From assembly GCA_902565385.1 (NCBI GenBank), contig CACFEW010000002.1, positions 20,240 through 84,239 of the forward strand: 64,000 nt of DNA. The letters run 5' to 3'. How positions within the stretch are numbered: position 1 is the stretch's first letter; each line of letters opens with the position of its first letter. Positions 1 to 9,058 of the stretch are shown piece after piece. Origin of the DNA: an uncultured Pelagibacteraceae bacterium. GTDB lineage: Bacteria > Pseudomonadota > Alphaproteobacteria > Pelagibacterales > Pelagibacteraceae. Position numbers and translations under genes: made by a program. The notes beneath the pieces were generated by a model that was not told the origin of the DNA, ran no database searches, and was given only the letters and a program-made list of their open reading frames with translations.

Positions 1-204
1 TGTTTCTTTTAAATCCAGTGATCTTGCGAACTCTTGATTCATTTTAGTAATAATTGCTAGATCTTCATTGAGTGAAAGATTTTCTTTATTGGGCTCAATT
101 TTTTTGGGTTTAAAAAACATTTTTGTATTTGGAATTCCTCTTTTTTTTTGGTAATTTAAATTGTCATGGAAATCATAATTAATTCTCCCGGACTTTATAT
201 TCAT
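1..204 (-). CDS. Unknown protein, N-terminal part only (runs off left edge)
   Basis: An open minus-strand frame covers the first 204 bases from an ATG whose complement is at 202-204, giving 68 residues (MNIKSGRINYDFHDNLNYQK...) before the window ends. The frame stays open upstream to a stop near 277. A GGGAGG ribosome-binding-like stretch lies well upstream of the ATG, close to in-frame ATT and TTG codons, so the true start may lie up to about 20 codons earlier. The visible part is hydrophilic, rich in Lys and Asn, and has no signal peptide. I recognise no domain. It sits divergently beside the prepilin peptidase gene, so a pilus role is possible from context only. Confidence 0.5.
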   Translation of the reverse strand, partial: MNIKSGRINYDFHDNLNYQKKRGIPNTKMFFKPKKIEPNKENLSLNEDLAIITKMNQEFARSLDLKET

Positions 205-282
205 GTTCAGGATGCTGTTATTTTTATTCAATATTGTATTAACGGTATTATTAATATTGCCTCCCAATTTAAAATTTAATTA

Positions 283-1032
283 GTGTTTTTTTTTCTTTTT
301 TTTTTACTCGGTTGTATATGGGGTAGTTTTTCAAATGTTTGTATCCATCGTATTCCAATTGAAAAAAGTGTCATATATAGCCGTTCTTTCTGCCCTAATT
401 GTAAAAAAACAATTAAATGGTTCGATAATATTCCTTTAATCTCCTTTTTAATACTTAAAGCCAAATGTAGAGATTGTCACAATAAAATTAGCTTTGAATA
501 TTTTATTGTAGAACTAATCTCAGCACTTTCATTTACAATTATATATTATTTTTACGGGATAAGCATCACTTCATTATTGTTGGTAATACTTAGTATTTTT
601 TTCATTATAATATTTTTTATAGACCTCCATCATTTTATTATTCCTGATCAGCTTACATACCCTCTGATGGTTATCGGTTTTGCAAAATCTTTTTATCAAA
701 TCGATAATTTTTTTTTATTTCCTAATTACATTAACTCTTTGATTGGTGGAATTTCTGGATATTTTATCATCTGGTTAATTATTTTTTTATATAAGAAAAT
801 AAGAAATAAAGAAGGAATGGGACTAGGTGATGCTAAATTATTAGCAGCGATTGGTTTTTGGTTTGGATGGATTTCGTTACCATTTATTTTATTTTTTTCA
901 TCCTTTATTGCTTTAATGGCAACTTTACCTTCATTAATAAAAAAAAGAAAAAATTTATCTTCTCAAATTCCTTTTGGTCCATTTATTGTCCTCGGTGTAA
1001 TCATGTATATAATCACACGATATCTGATTTAA
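283..1032 (+). CDS. pilD: Prepilin peptidase / N-methyltransferase (PilD type)
   Basis: Inner-membrane aspartic protease that cleaves the leader of type IV prepilins and pseudopilins and N-methylates the new first residue. The 249-residue protein has the family layout. The N-terminal GSFSNVCIHRIP segment is followed by a CPNC...CRDC zinc-like pair of CxxC motifs (about residues 38 and 62) in the methylase loop. The protease half carries the two catalytic aspartates, in IDLHHFIIPD and in the GMGLGDAKLL (GxGxGDxK) motif. Several hydrophobic helices follow. Translation must begin at GTG 283, because an in-frame stop lies at 277-279. It stands divergent to the left-edge gene and converges on the PilY1-like gene. 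Its substrates are probably the four prepilin-like proteins encoded at 6.7-9.8 kb. Confidence 0.93.
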   Translation: MFFFLFFLLGCIWGSFSNVCIHRIPIEKSVIYSRSFCPNCKKTIKWFDNIPLISFLILKAKCRDCHNKISFEYFIVELISALSFTIIYYFYGISITSLLLVILSIFFIIIFFIDLHHFIIPDQLTYPLMVIGFAKSFYQIDNFFLFPNYINSLIGGISGYFIIWLIIFLYKKIRNKEGMGLGDAKLLAAIGFWFGWISLPFILFFSSFIALMATLPSLIKKRKNLSSQIPFGPFIVLGVIMYIITRYLI

Positions 1033-1069
1033 GTTGATAAAAAGAGTTGGATTTCAAATATTGTTCCAA

Positions 1070-4000
1070 CTAAAAATTTTCTCTCCAAGATTTTCTATAA
1101 GATCTAAATTGTTTATCACTAGCTAATATTTCAACTAGTGTCTCACTTTGTTCAGAAGGTCCAGCAAGGTTAGCAAATAATCTAGATCCAAATACTACTA
1201 GTTTAGATAAAATACCCGCGCCCACTTCATAACAATTTCCTGCTTGAACTGAACTATCTATATGTAATGAATCTAAATAACCACATTCATCATCATAAGC
1301 ACAAACATAAGCCGTTCCTAAACTACAATTATTAAATTTATCAGGTTCATAAATTGGATAATAAACTTTTCCACGATAAACTGTAGGCGCTGCTGAAGCT
1401 TTTCTAAATAAATTTTCAGTTTCACCAGTAGGTAATCCGTCAGCGTTACCTAAGTGATATCGCCATCCAATTTTTGAAGAAGTAAGACTGCATGTAGGAG
1501 CATTTGTACCAGTTGTATCAATACATAAATCCATGTCCTCAATAGTTGGTACGCCTGCCTCTGCTTCCAATGCTTCCATTGATTTACTTACAAAATCTGC
1601 TTCTCCACTTATTGGTAAAGGGTAAGTTGGGTGAGGTACAAAATATGGAAAATCAAAGTCACGAATACCATAAACTATATTATCCATCAAACTCATTCCA
1701 TCATCAATTTCTGAAATCCTATTGAAATCACCAGTACCACCAAATAACCAAAAGTTTCCGGTGCTAGATCCTATTGCTCCATCCATTTCAAAGAAGCTTA
1801 ATCTTTTATTTGTATCATTTGCTTTTAAATTCATAATAACTTGTTGGTCAAATAATTTTTTGTCTGATGTTAAGTTTATTTTAGTAATTTTGCCTTCCAT
1901 ATCATTGATATAGACCAAACCACCTCTCCATGGTGCATTTCCAACTGCATCAGCAGTTATTACAACAGGCGCAGCAGTTATTGCGTTTTTAACTGGGCTT
2001 GCATTTGTAGGATAAGTACCCGAGAGACCTAGCTTCTTTCCATCTGGATCACTATCTACAATTTTTAATGGACCACCTAAAATTTCAGTTCCATATAATT
2101 TACCAGCCTCGTGCTCTAATGCTGTTCCAATGTCATCAGATTCAGCAGATACGTCTGCACCACCCTCAAGATCTACAAAAAACATAGCTGATCCAGAACA
2201 TTTTGACGAGCTTGGATATCCAGCCCCCATAACAGCTACATATCTATCATTATCGAGGGTTCCTGTCGATTTACCTGTTGAAGGATCAAATTTCGGCACT
2301 CTTAGTATTCTTGGTGTAGACCAGGTCTCTCCAAGTTGGCTATAGTCAAATTTTGCTTCTGAGACACCTGAACCTTCGCAAGAAGACGCAAATCTTATCT
2401 TACTTGATAATTCAGGCCCTGTACCTGCATTAAGAATTTTATCTGAACTAAATGTAATTGTTAATCTTGGATTACCAGAATCCATATTAAACTTCCCAGT
2501 AACAACTCCAGTCGGTCCAAATTGTAGAGTACTATAATCACCAGATGAATTTTCTGAAACAACTAAAGCTCCATCTTTAAGAACACCAGTTGTTGCATCA
2601 TAAGAACCTGCGGGTAGAGTTACATTAGAGAATGTAAATGTTTTTCCTTTATAACATGATTTATCTCCAGCTGTTCTGAAATTTGGATCAAAATCATCGT
2701 CCGACTCACATGCATTAATATTATCTCTGTTCGTAAAATCTGTATCACTATCATTATCATCTGCTGTAGCTTTACTGTGGTTATTAATTGCCTGTTCTGC
2801 TTCTAAGGAGTCCTGTAAACTAAATGCTCCATCTTGATATTCAAATCTATTTAATACACCATTGTGATCTACTCTTATCACTCGATTATTATAAGTATCA
2901 TTATAAATTGTGAACATATGTAAAGGACCAGAGCCTCCTCCAGTGACATTTCCAGTACTTTCATCAATTTTAATCGAACCATCAGCGTTAGTTTCTCCTT
3001 TAACAATAGTTGGATTAGTTACATCAAGAACTGAAAAGCCAGGTCCACCTCTTCCAAAAGGAATCATTAATAACGTTCTCCATGACTTAGTGGTTTCATA
3101 TGCTGTTCCCGTTTCATTTAATCCTTTTATAAATACGTCATGAACAACCGGCGAACCATCAACACCAAATATTGCATTAGACCCACCAGCTTTAATTGTT
3201 TTTTTAAATGCTCCATCCATACTTGTATTTACCAATAAAGGTAGATGAGGAACTACCATAGGAGGAACAAATGCCCACTCCTCTCTACCATTAGAAGCTC
3301 TGAATGCATGAAGCATACCTCCATTAGATCCAGCATAAATTAATCTTGGTCTATTATTTTTATCTCTTTTAAATTGCGCATACCCTTTACTAGATCTCCA
3401 GTATGCTTCTTGATTATTAGACGTAAATAAAGTGTTTGCTCCTGGAGGTCCAACTTCTACTAGTTGTGAATGGTAGATATCTGCAAGTATAGAGCCTCTG
3501 TCTTCAGTAATATTACAACCACCATTGTAATCAAAATAATCTTTTCCTCTTAAAAAATTAATGATACCTTTTTGATCATCGATAGTGCCATCCTGCACCC
3601 CACTTTCATTTTTACATGTAGATGATGTATTATGGTAATCTAAAACTATGTTACCTGTTTCCTCAAATAATGAATTGATTTCTTGATACAATGTTTCATT
3701 CCAATTGTTCCAATTTGAAACATAATTTGCCTCAGGCGACTGATCTACATCTAAAGCTGTCCAAATGTTTCTCGAATTTGATCCAAGATTAACTAATTCA
3801 TCTCCCGCATTCCAATTTTTTCCATTTCTGTCAGAATAAGTAGGACTATCCGCAACGCCCCCTGGATCATCTGGGTCATCAGCTGGTCTTATTGCTTTTC
3901 TAATAAGGTTACCTCGCCATTCCCCATTCGGTTCATAATTGAATTGCGCTTGGTAAATTGCTCCTCCCTCCTGGATTGAAGCAGTAATTGATGGTGCTGA

Positions 4001-6157
4001 GAATGAAAGCCTATCTGCTATTATTTGTCTAATTCTTGTGTCAAGTTCTGCTTTTAATTCAGCTGGGTCGTTTGCTTTTATTGTTGGTACGCACTCTGCT
4101 GATCCATCAACATCGCACGAGCCAGCTTTTGCAAATCTATCAAATACTGGTTTTGCTTTAACGTTGTCGTACGCTCCGCCATACGCCACAAACAATGTTC
4201 TCACAGAATGTTCAGTTCTTAACTCTTTAATGTTTGGTATTGAACGATCCTCGTTGAACATATGTCCATCACTTATAACTATTACATAATGTTGCTGACA
4301 CGGTCGCCGATCATTAATTACTGGGGTTTTTCCATCTAAATTTGTATAGTAACCATAAGCAAGATCTGCAAAAGCATCAGTGTCTGTGGCATAAGCCATT
4401 TCTAAATCAGCAAGGACTTCTGGTATTTCTCTATATCCATTCTTATGTACTGCAACATTAAGACAGGAGTGTTTAGTGCACATACCTGATGTTCCCTCAG
4501 GATGCTCACCTTTCCAGGGAACGCCGGTCTCTTGTGGACCAGCAGTTGGTCCAGTGTCTTCTCTGTAGTAATAACAACTCCCCGATTTTATTTTGGTAAC
4601 TGGATGTTGATTTTTGTGGCAATATCTTTGAGAAGGTCTATCATTCCCGGACATATCACCTTCTCCACCGTTCCAATGTCCAAAACCAAAATTTGCACCT
4701 GCCTGAAGTGAACTATCAGAAATAATTTCGAGAATTGCTTCTTTAGCTCCTTGAAATCGTGTTGTTTTGCCTCCACCATATTGCGCTTGCCAACTTGTAT
4801 CTTTATTTTCAGCAGTGAATTTATCTTCATCAAATAATTGAATAGTTCCATTTCTATTTCCAACTAGTATGGTGGACGAACTTACCCATAAATTTGCAGC
4901 GATTTTGCTACTACTTGTTCTTCCTGGTTCATCAAAGCTTACATCGCTAGCGGCGACAGTGCCAGCTGTACCCTCAGTTTTAATTCCCTTTTTACCAGCT
5001 GTCACTAAAACTTCATATTCAGCATTTGGAATATCTAGTCTTACTTTTTGCAAGGTATGAGTAAATTTATCAGTTATATAAATTATATCGTTATCATCAG
5101 AGGAAGCTCTTATCGAATATATAGTGTTTAACCCCCTGTCTTCAGTTGTAGTTTTATTATTTTCTTTATTTCTCATAACTTCGTTTTCAGGACTTATTGT
5201 GGCAAGTTCTCCTCCCCCCTGTGCAATAGGCACTGGGCACCATAAGTTATTGCCCTGATTTTCACCCTTAAAAGTCCATAAATTACCTTTTCTTGAAAAA
5301 TGAAAGTAATCTCCATTTTTGCTGACAGTCATGTCCAGTGACATATCTTTTTTTGTTGTGTTAAAAAGGTTTCCTGAATTATCTGGACCATCTTCATTAT
5401 TTCGTGGTTCTCCAAAGCCCCTATGAAGATCACAATGAATTTGTGCTCCATTATAGTCTGAACCATTAGCACCTAAATTTTTTACCAACATATAACCGAG
5501 TTGTTGTTTTTTTGATGCAGGTCTATTCTTATAAGCTCTTCCAAATGCAAACAATATATCCTCATCTCCAATCCTTCTAATCTCTAGTGTTTTAAACATA
5601 TCAATATCTGTTTGAAGCACAGCCTTACATGTTCCATCACTATTGATGCCAACTATATGTCCTGTAGCTTGTGATCCAAACCAAACTATATCAGCCGAGG
5701 AAACAGCCCCCGAAGCAGTATTGTTTGACTCTGAATTTATTTTTTTTTTTTGATTATTATTTCCACTATGAGGGAAATTATCGCAAGTATTGTCTTTTCG
5801 TTTGCCATTAAAATTAATGTTACCATTGGCAAATGAGGTATCTTTTTTACTTTCAGCAGTTAAAATTTTGACAGCACCATCTCCTTTCTCACCAACAATT
5901 AAGTTTCCATCAGATAATTCGACTGCCCAATCTACACCCGAAAGTCCTAAATATGTTCCACCTGTTACTGGATTTTTCATACTTAATGAACTATCTAATA
6001 AGAATAATATGTTAGCTGGAACATCCCCCTCACCAGATCCTGGTGGAATAGGTTTTGAATAACTTTGAGGAAATGTAATTAAGATAGCTAAGAAAATAAA
6101 AATATTTATTTTTATAAAATAAAAAATATCTTTAATATTTAATTTTTTAATTTTCAT
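1070..6157 (-). CDS. pilY1: PilY1-like type IV pilus tip adhesin with VWA and PilC propeller domains
   Basis: Large secreted protein (1,695 residues from the chosen start) of the PilY1/PilC family, which sits at the pilus tip and supports assembly and adhesion. An N-terminal hydrophobic segment (about residues 10-32) is a signal peptide. A MIDAS-type DxSxS motif (D55, S57, S59, in LLDSSLSM) and a later YVIVISDGHMF strand (about residue 625) mark a von Willebrand A domain. The C-terminal half has the PilC-type beta-propeller, with GNIWTALD-like and LIYAGSNGGMLHAFRASNG motifs from about residue 775 on. ATG 6157 was chosen over an upstream in-frame ATG at 6193 because it overlaps the preceding stop tightly and precedes a normal signal peptide. 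About 400 residues separate the MIDAS motif from the next VWA helix, which looks like an inserted propeller-like domain. Last gene of the pilin operon. Confidence 0.88.
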   Translation of the reverse strand: MKIKKLNIKDIFYFIKINIFIFLAILITFPQSYSKPIPPGSGEGDVPANILFLLDSSLSMKNPVTGGTYLGLSGVDWAVELSDGNLIVGEKGDGAVKILTAESKKDTSFANGNINFNGKRKDNTCDNFPHSGNNNQKKKINSESNNTASGAVSSADIVWFGSQATGHIVGINSDGTCKAVLQTDIDMFKTLEIRRIGDEDILFAFGRAYKNRPASKKQQLGYMLVKNLGANGSDYNGAQIHCDLHRGFGEPRNNEDGPDNSGNLFNTTKKDMSLDMTVSKNGDYFHFSRKGNLWTFKGENQGNNLWCPVPIAQGGGELATISPENEVMRNKENNKTTTEDRGLNTIYSIRASSDDNDIIYITDKFTHTLQKVRLDIPNAEYEVLVTAGKKGIKTEGTAGTVAASDVSFDEPGRTSSSKIAANLWVSSSTILVGNRNGTIQLFDEDKFTAENKDTSWQAQYGGGKTTRFQGAKEAILEIISDSSLQAGANFGFGHWNGGEGDMSGNDRPSQRYCHKNQHPVTKIKSGSCYYYREDTGPTAGPQETGVPWKGEHPEGTSGMCTKHSCLNVAVHKNGYREIPEVLADLEMAYATDTDAFADLAYGYYTNLDGKTPVINDRRPCQQHYVIVISDGHMFNEDRSIPNIKELRTEHSVRTLFVAYGGAYDNVKAKPVFDRFAKAGSCDVDGSAECVPTIKANDPAELKAELDTRIRQIIADRLSFSAPSITASIQEGGAIYQAQFNYEPNGEWRGNLIRKAIRPADDPDDPGGVADSPTYSDRNGKNWNAGDELVNLGSNSRNIWTALDVDQSPEANYVSNWNNWNETLYQEINSLFEETGNIVLDYHNTSSTCKNESGVQDGTIDDQKGIINFLRGKDYFDYNGGCNITEDRGSILADIYHSQLVEVGPPGANTLFTSNNQEAYWRSSKGYAQFKRDKNNRPRLIYAGSNGGMLHAFRASNGREEWAFVPPMVVPHLPLLVNTSMDGAFKKTIKAGGSNAIFGVDGSPVVHDVFIKGLNETGTAYETTKSWRTLLMIPFGRGGPGFSVLDVTNPTIVKGETNADGSIKIDESTGNVTGGGSGPLHMFTIYNDTYNNRVIRVDHNGVLNRFEYQDGAFSLQDSLEAEQAINNHSKATADDNDSDTDFTNRDNINACESDDDFDPNFRTAGDKSCYKGKTFTFSNVTLPAGSYDATTGVLKDGALVVSENSSGDYSTLQFGPTGVVTGKFNMDSGNPRLTITFSSDKILNAGTGPELSSKIRFASSCEGSGVSEAKFDYSQLGETWSTPRILRVPKFDPSTGKSTGTLDNDRYVAVMGAGYPSSSKCSGSAMFFVDLEGGADVSAESDDIGTALEHEAGKLYGTEILGGPLKIVDSDPDGKKLGLSGTYPTNASPVKNAITAAPVVITADAVGNAPWRGGLVYINDMEGKITKINLTSDKKLFDQQVIMNLKANDTNKRLSFFEMDGAIGSSTGNFWLFGGTGDFNRISEIDDGMSLMDNIVYGIRDFDFPYFVPHPTYPLPISGEADFVSKSMEALEAEAGVPTIEDMDLCIDTTGTNAPTCSLTSSKIGWRYHLGNADGLPTGETENLFRKASAAPTVYRGKVYYPIYEPDKFNNCSLGTAYVCAYDDECGYLDSLHIDSSVQAGNCYEVGAGILSKLVVFGSRLFANLAGPSEQSETLVEILASDKQFRSYRKSWRENF

Positions 6158-6665
6158 ATTCATCAACCAGTAATACGTAAGAGTATTGTTCACTTGTTAC
6201 AGCAATACCCTCTTGTGTGGGTCTATTTTCTCTTTCCCAATAATAATAAAATATTTGTTTAGGTCCAATATTCCATATTTTGTATCCTGGCCATTCTTCA
6301 CTATTGATATTAAAATCACCAAAATTTGCTTTAACAAAATTTCTTAGAAGACCTTGTTTAGACGCTCTGTTATTCCTATTATTTTGAACTACTATTTCAA
6401 CTGCACCAATAATACCATCCATCGTAAGATATGCTTTAACTAATGTTGAATCAAAATCAATATCTTCACAAAAGGCAGTGGTTTGTGATTCAAAAATTGT
6501 TACAGAGTCATTTGGATCAATGTCCTCTTCCTCAAATGAGCTTAGGAACTCTAATGTCGATGCGTTTTCTCCAATTTCAACACCCAATAAATCACAAGCT
6601 TGGATAGATTTAAACGTTACTAAATTAAATAAGATTATGAGAATTAAAATTTTTAATTTTTTCAT
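6147..6665 (-). CDS. Unknown secreted protein of the pilus operon
   Basis: 172 residues, family not recognised. It begins with a clear Sec signal peptide (MKKLKILILIILFNLVTF) ending near IQAC; the Cys just after could be a lipoprotein site, but there is no good lipobox. The mature part is acidic at first (FLSSFEEEDIDPND) and has two early cysteines (in QACDLL and AFCEDI) that could form a disulfide, so it is probably a periplasmic or secreted soluble domain. It lies between the PilX-like gene and pilY1, and its stop overlaps the pilY1 start by 11 bases, implying translational coupling. A role with PilY1, such as a partner or chaperone, is an inference from this arrangement. Confidence 0.8.
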   Translation of the reverse strand: MKKLKILILIILFNLVTFKSIQACDLLGVEIGENASTLEFLSSFEEEDIDPNDSVTIFESQTTAFCEDIDFDSTLVKAYLTMDGIIGAVEIVVQNNRNNRASKQGLLRNFVKANFGDFNINSEEWPGYKIWNIGPKQIFYYYWERENRPTQEGIAVTSEQYSYVLLVDEYEN

Positions 6666-6721
6666 TTTTGTTAATAAAATAAGTTTTTTTTAAAAATAAT
6701 TCTACTGTTCATAAATGTCTA

Positions 6722-7408
6722 TTAACCTGGTAATACAATAACACTTTCTAAAGGAATAACGACATCATCAGCTTGAAATATCCCACAAGCATATATTCTA
6801 TATGCAGTTCCCTCTTTTACTATATCGACAGAAGTACTGGCTATACTAGAGCCAGACTCCGTAAAAGGAGCTTTTCCTATATCGACCATAAAATATTCAT
6901 AGGTATAATTTTTTAAAACTTTTTTCTCTCTTTCGATTTCTTTTGCACTTGCCTCACTAGCAGAGAGATTGCTCAATATTGGTTCAATTAAATTATAAAA
7001 ACTTACACCTTTAATATGCTTAACCACTAACATAGTCTCTGAAGGGTTACTTGCATCTGTACCGAACTTTGTAATATTTCTAAAACTTTTATAGCATGGC
7101 GTGGATGTATCAGGCACAGCCGAATTAGTTGGAGGAATACCTTTAGTAGTTGATCTTTCATATGAAACCACTCCCTCTTTCTCAACTTTTACCCAATCTC
7201 CCATAAAATAATTAACCAAGTCTTTTTCAGCCTCAAGCAGTCCAGTCTCAGCAACATAAAATGCTTGTTGATACTCATCGCTACTATTATTTGATTTATG
7301 ATCAGTTGATGAAATAACAACTAGAGAGCCTCCCATCAATGACATAACCATCAATAAAACTAAAGACAATACTAAAGCAAAACCATTTTTTTTTTTTCTT
7401 TTTATCAT
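6722..7408 (-). CDS. pilX: PilX-like minor pilin
   Basis: 228 residues. After a lysine-rich start (MIKRKKKNGFALVLSLVLL) a long hydrophobic helix begins, and the helix leads into a YQQAFYVAETGLLEAEKDL segment that is characteristic of the PilX N-terminal domain. PilX-type minor pilins have a prepilin-like N-terminus and take part in the initiation complex at the pilus tip with PilV, PilW and PilY1. The conserved Glu+5 of standard pilins is not obvious here, which is usual for PilX proteins. Its ATG overlaps the end of the pilW-like gene by 4 bases, so the minor pilins form one transcript. The globular part is divergent, as expected for tip pilins. Confidence 0.82.
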   Translation of the reverse strand: MIKRKKKNGFALVLSLVLLMVMSLMGGSLVVISSTDHKSNNSSDEYQQAFYVAETGLLEAEKDLVNYFMGDWVKVEKEGVVSYERSTTKGIPPTNSAVPDTSTPCYKSFRNITKFGTDASNPSETMLVVKHIKGVSFYNLIEPILSNLSASEASAKEIEREKKVLKNYTYEYFMVDIGKAPFTESGSSIASTSVDIVKEGTAYRIYACGIFQADDVVIPLESVIVLPG

Positions 7409-8343
7409 TCAATCCCTATATTTCTGACAGTTACACTAGAAACTGTAGAGTCTCTTAAAAATTTGTCTTTATATTGAGCTGCAGCTTTATCTGATCCAAG
7501 ACCCAAAACTAATCTCGGTTTATCATCTGTACCAACTGTTCGATAAAAATTTTTTTTTGATCTAAAGCTTAGTCTTAAGTCAATTCGAGCAATCCTATAA
7601 AGATCAACACTACTAATATTATCTGGACGAGGATATGTTTGCGTTTCAGTATTGAAAAGATGCTTGCCATTTTCATCAAATAACAGAAATTCCATATCAA
7701 CTAAATGTGATCTGACTAATTGGTCTTTGTAACACTCTGCGCAAGTACTGATCCATGCGCCTCTCTCATATTCATCATTTTTTACCCAACTTTCTTTTGC
7801 TTTATATATTCCGTAATATTTATCATTTTCATTTTTTGACATTGGCAATGCATAATATGTTAGTCTATATTTTTTATATTTCTGATCATCTGCTTTAACA
7901 AAATCTCCATATACAATTCGGATTTGATCACAACACTGATCAGGATGATTTTGGTGTCTTGTGGGGGGTTCAGATGTTCCGTCAGCGTTATCTGCTGTAG
8001 AATAACCTAATGTATCTTTAAAAACTATTATGGGATCATGACTATCATCGACTGTTCTGTCACTTTCAGAACCTGATATATGTTCTAGATCATGAAACTG
8101 CTCTATACCTTCATCATTTGCACCGTAATAATATTTAAAACCTGCTAATCTTATGTCTTTAATAATCATACCAACTATATCTCTAGATGATCTACTTACT
8201 TTAGCTTTATCAGTTACCTGATTGTAACTATTGTTTACAACTGAGTAACTTGCAAACATAGCACCCATCATCAATGCTGTTATTGCTACACCGATTAAAA
8301 TTTCTATTAATGTTAAACCTTTTATATTTTTTTTATTCATCAT
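7405..8343 (-). CDS. pilW: PilW-like minor pilin
   Basis: 312 residues with a class III/type IV prepilin signal: NIKGLTLIEILIGVAITALM. Cleavage is expected after the Gly, giving a Leu-initial mature protein with Glu at position 5, followed by the transmembrane/polymerisation helix. The length and the VVNNSYNQVTDKAKVSRSSR region after the helix match PilW-like minor pilins. A pair of CC/CAEC cysteine clusters (DQCCDQ and STCAECYKDQ) in the globular part could form disulfides. It overlaps both its neighbours by 4 bases (pilV-like stop, pilX-like start). PilW works with PilV, PilX, FimT-like proteins and PilY1 to prime pilus assembly. Confidence 0.83.
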   Translation of the reverse strand: MMNKKNIKGLTLIEILIGVAITALMMGAMFASYSVVNNSYNQVTDKAKVSRSSRDIVGMIIKDIRLAGFKYYYGANDEGIEQFHDLEHISGSESDRTVDDSHDPIIVFKDTLGYSTADNADGTSEPPTRHQNHPDQCCDQIRIVYGDFVKADDQKYKKYRLTYYALPMSKNENDKYYGIYKAKESWVKNDEYERGAWISTCAECYKDQLVRSHLVDMEFLLFDENGKHLFNTETQTYPRPDNISSVDLYRIARIDLRLSFRSKKNFYRTVGTDDKPRLVLGLGSDKAAAQYKDKFLRDSTVSSVTVRNIGIE

Positions 8344-9038
8344 CTTTTAAAGATATAATCTGCTTGAAAATATAAAAATTTCCTCTTTTTTCCTCCACTA
8401 GTATTTATTTGAACTCTACCAATGTATAATTCATCATTAACTGTAGCATTCGGAGGCGCCAAACAACCTGTGCCGGAATCACATATCTTATATACTTTGA
8501 CAGATTTAATATCTTTATTATTTTGGCATTTTAAATATCTATCTTCTCCGATGATTTGATTCCATCGTGATACTTTATTCTCTGGTGAACCTAAATTCAC
8601 ATTTGAATTTAAATAAACACTTTCAATATCAGCTTTTTTTAAAAATTTGCCTTTGTTTGCACTACAAACTGCATTTGCTTGTCCTGCAGTCCATCCTGTG
8701 CTCTCTAACCACTGAGGAAATTTTACTTTACTTGCTCTTGAGCCATCAGGGTTCACTGGCTCACCATATTCATTTATTGCAATTGTATTTCTATCTGGAT
8801 TTGTATTCATCAGTGAGTCTCTAGAACCTAAAATATCTTCAGCAATCATAGTTGTGATATAATTAATTTTAGTTCTTTCAGCAGAAACATTAATAGAATT
8901 AACAGAAAAATTAACCAATTGAAAAACAGCTATAAATCCTATGCCAACGATTGCAGTAGAAATTAATGCCTCTAATAAAGTAAGGCCTTTTTCTTTGTAG
9001 TTTTTAATTATTCTATTTGTTTTATTTATATTTTTCAT
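8340..9038 (-). CDS. pilV: PilV-like minor pilin
   Basis: 232 residues with a prepilin leader, EKGLTLLEALISTAIVGIGF: Gly at -1, Glu at +5, then a hydrophobic helix reading directly into FQLVNFSVNSINVSAERTK. The GLTLLEALI form is typical of PilV. The leader is longer than usual (about 17 residues before the Gly). The globular domain contains several Cys residues (AVCSANKGK, KCQNN, KICDSGTGC) that may pair in the periplasm. It sits 20 bases downstream of the FimT-like gene and overlaps the pilW-like start by 4 bases. It is a likely substrate of the prepilin peptidase encoded at the left end of this block. Confidence 0.83.
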   Translation of the reverse strand: MKNINKTNRIIKNYKEKGLTLLEALISTAIVGIGFIAVFQLVNFSVNSINVSAERTKINYITTMIAEDILGSRDSLMNTNPDRNTIAINEYGEPVNPDGSRASKVKFPQWLESTGWTAGQANAVCSANKGKFLKKADIESVYLNSNVNLGSPENKVSRWNQIIGEDRYLKCQNNKDIKSVKVYKICDSGTGCLAPPNATVNDELYIGRVQINTSGGKKRKFLYFQADYIFKR

Positions 9039-9058
9039 CTTACATACTAATTCTAAAA

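Noticed and set aside
4588-4863. A 91-codon minus-strand frame inside pilY1 in another phase
   Set aside because: Same strand but shifted phase within a continuous gene; pilY1 motifs continue across the interval, so no frameshift or nested gene is supported.
1722-6062. Several plus-strand open frames of 60-90 codons inside the PilY1 gene
   Set aside because: They lie wholly antisense to a well-supported gene, with no family features; shadows.
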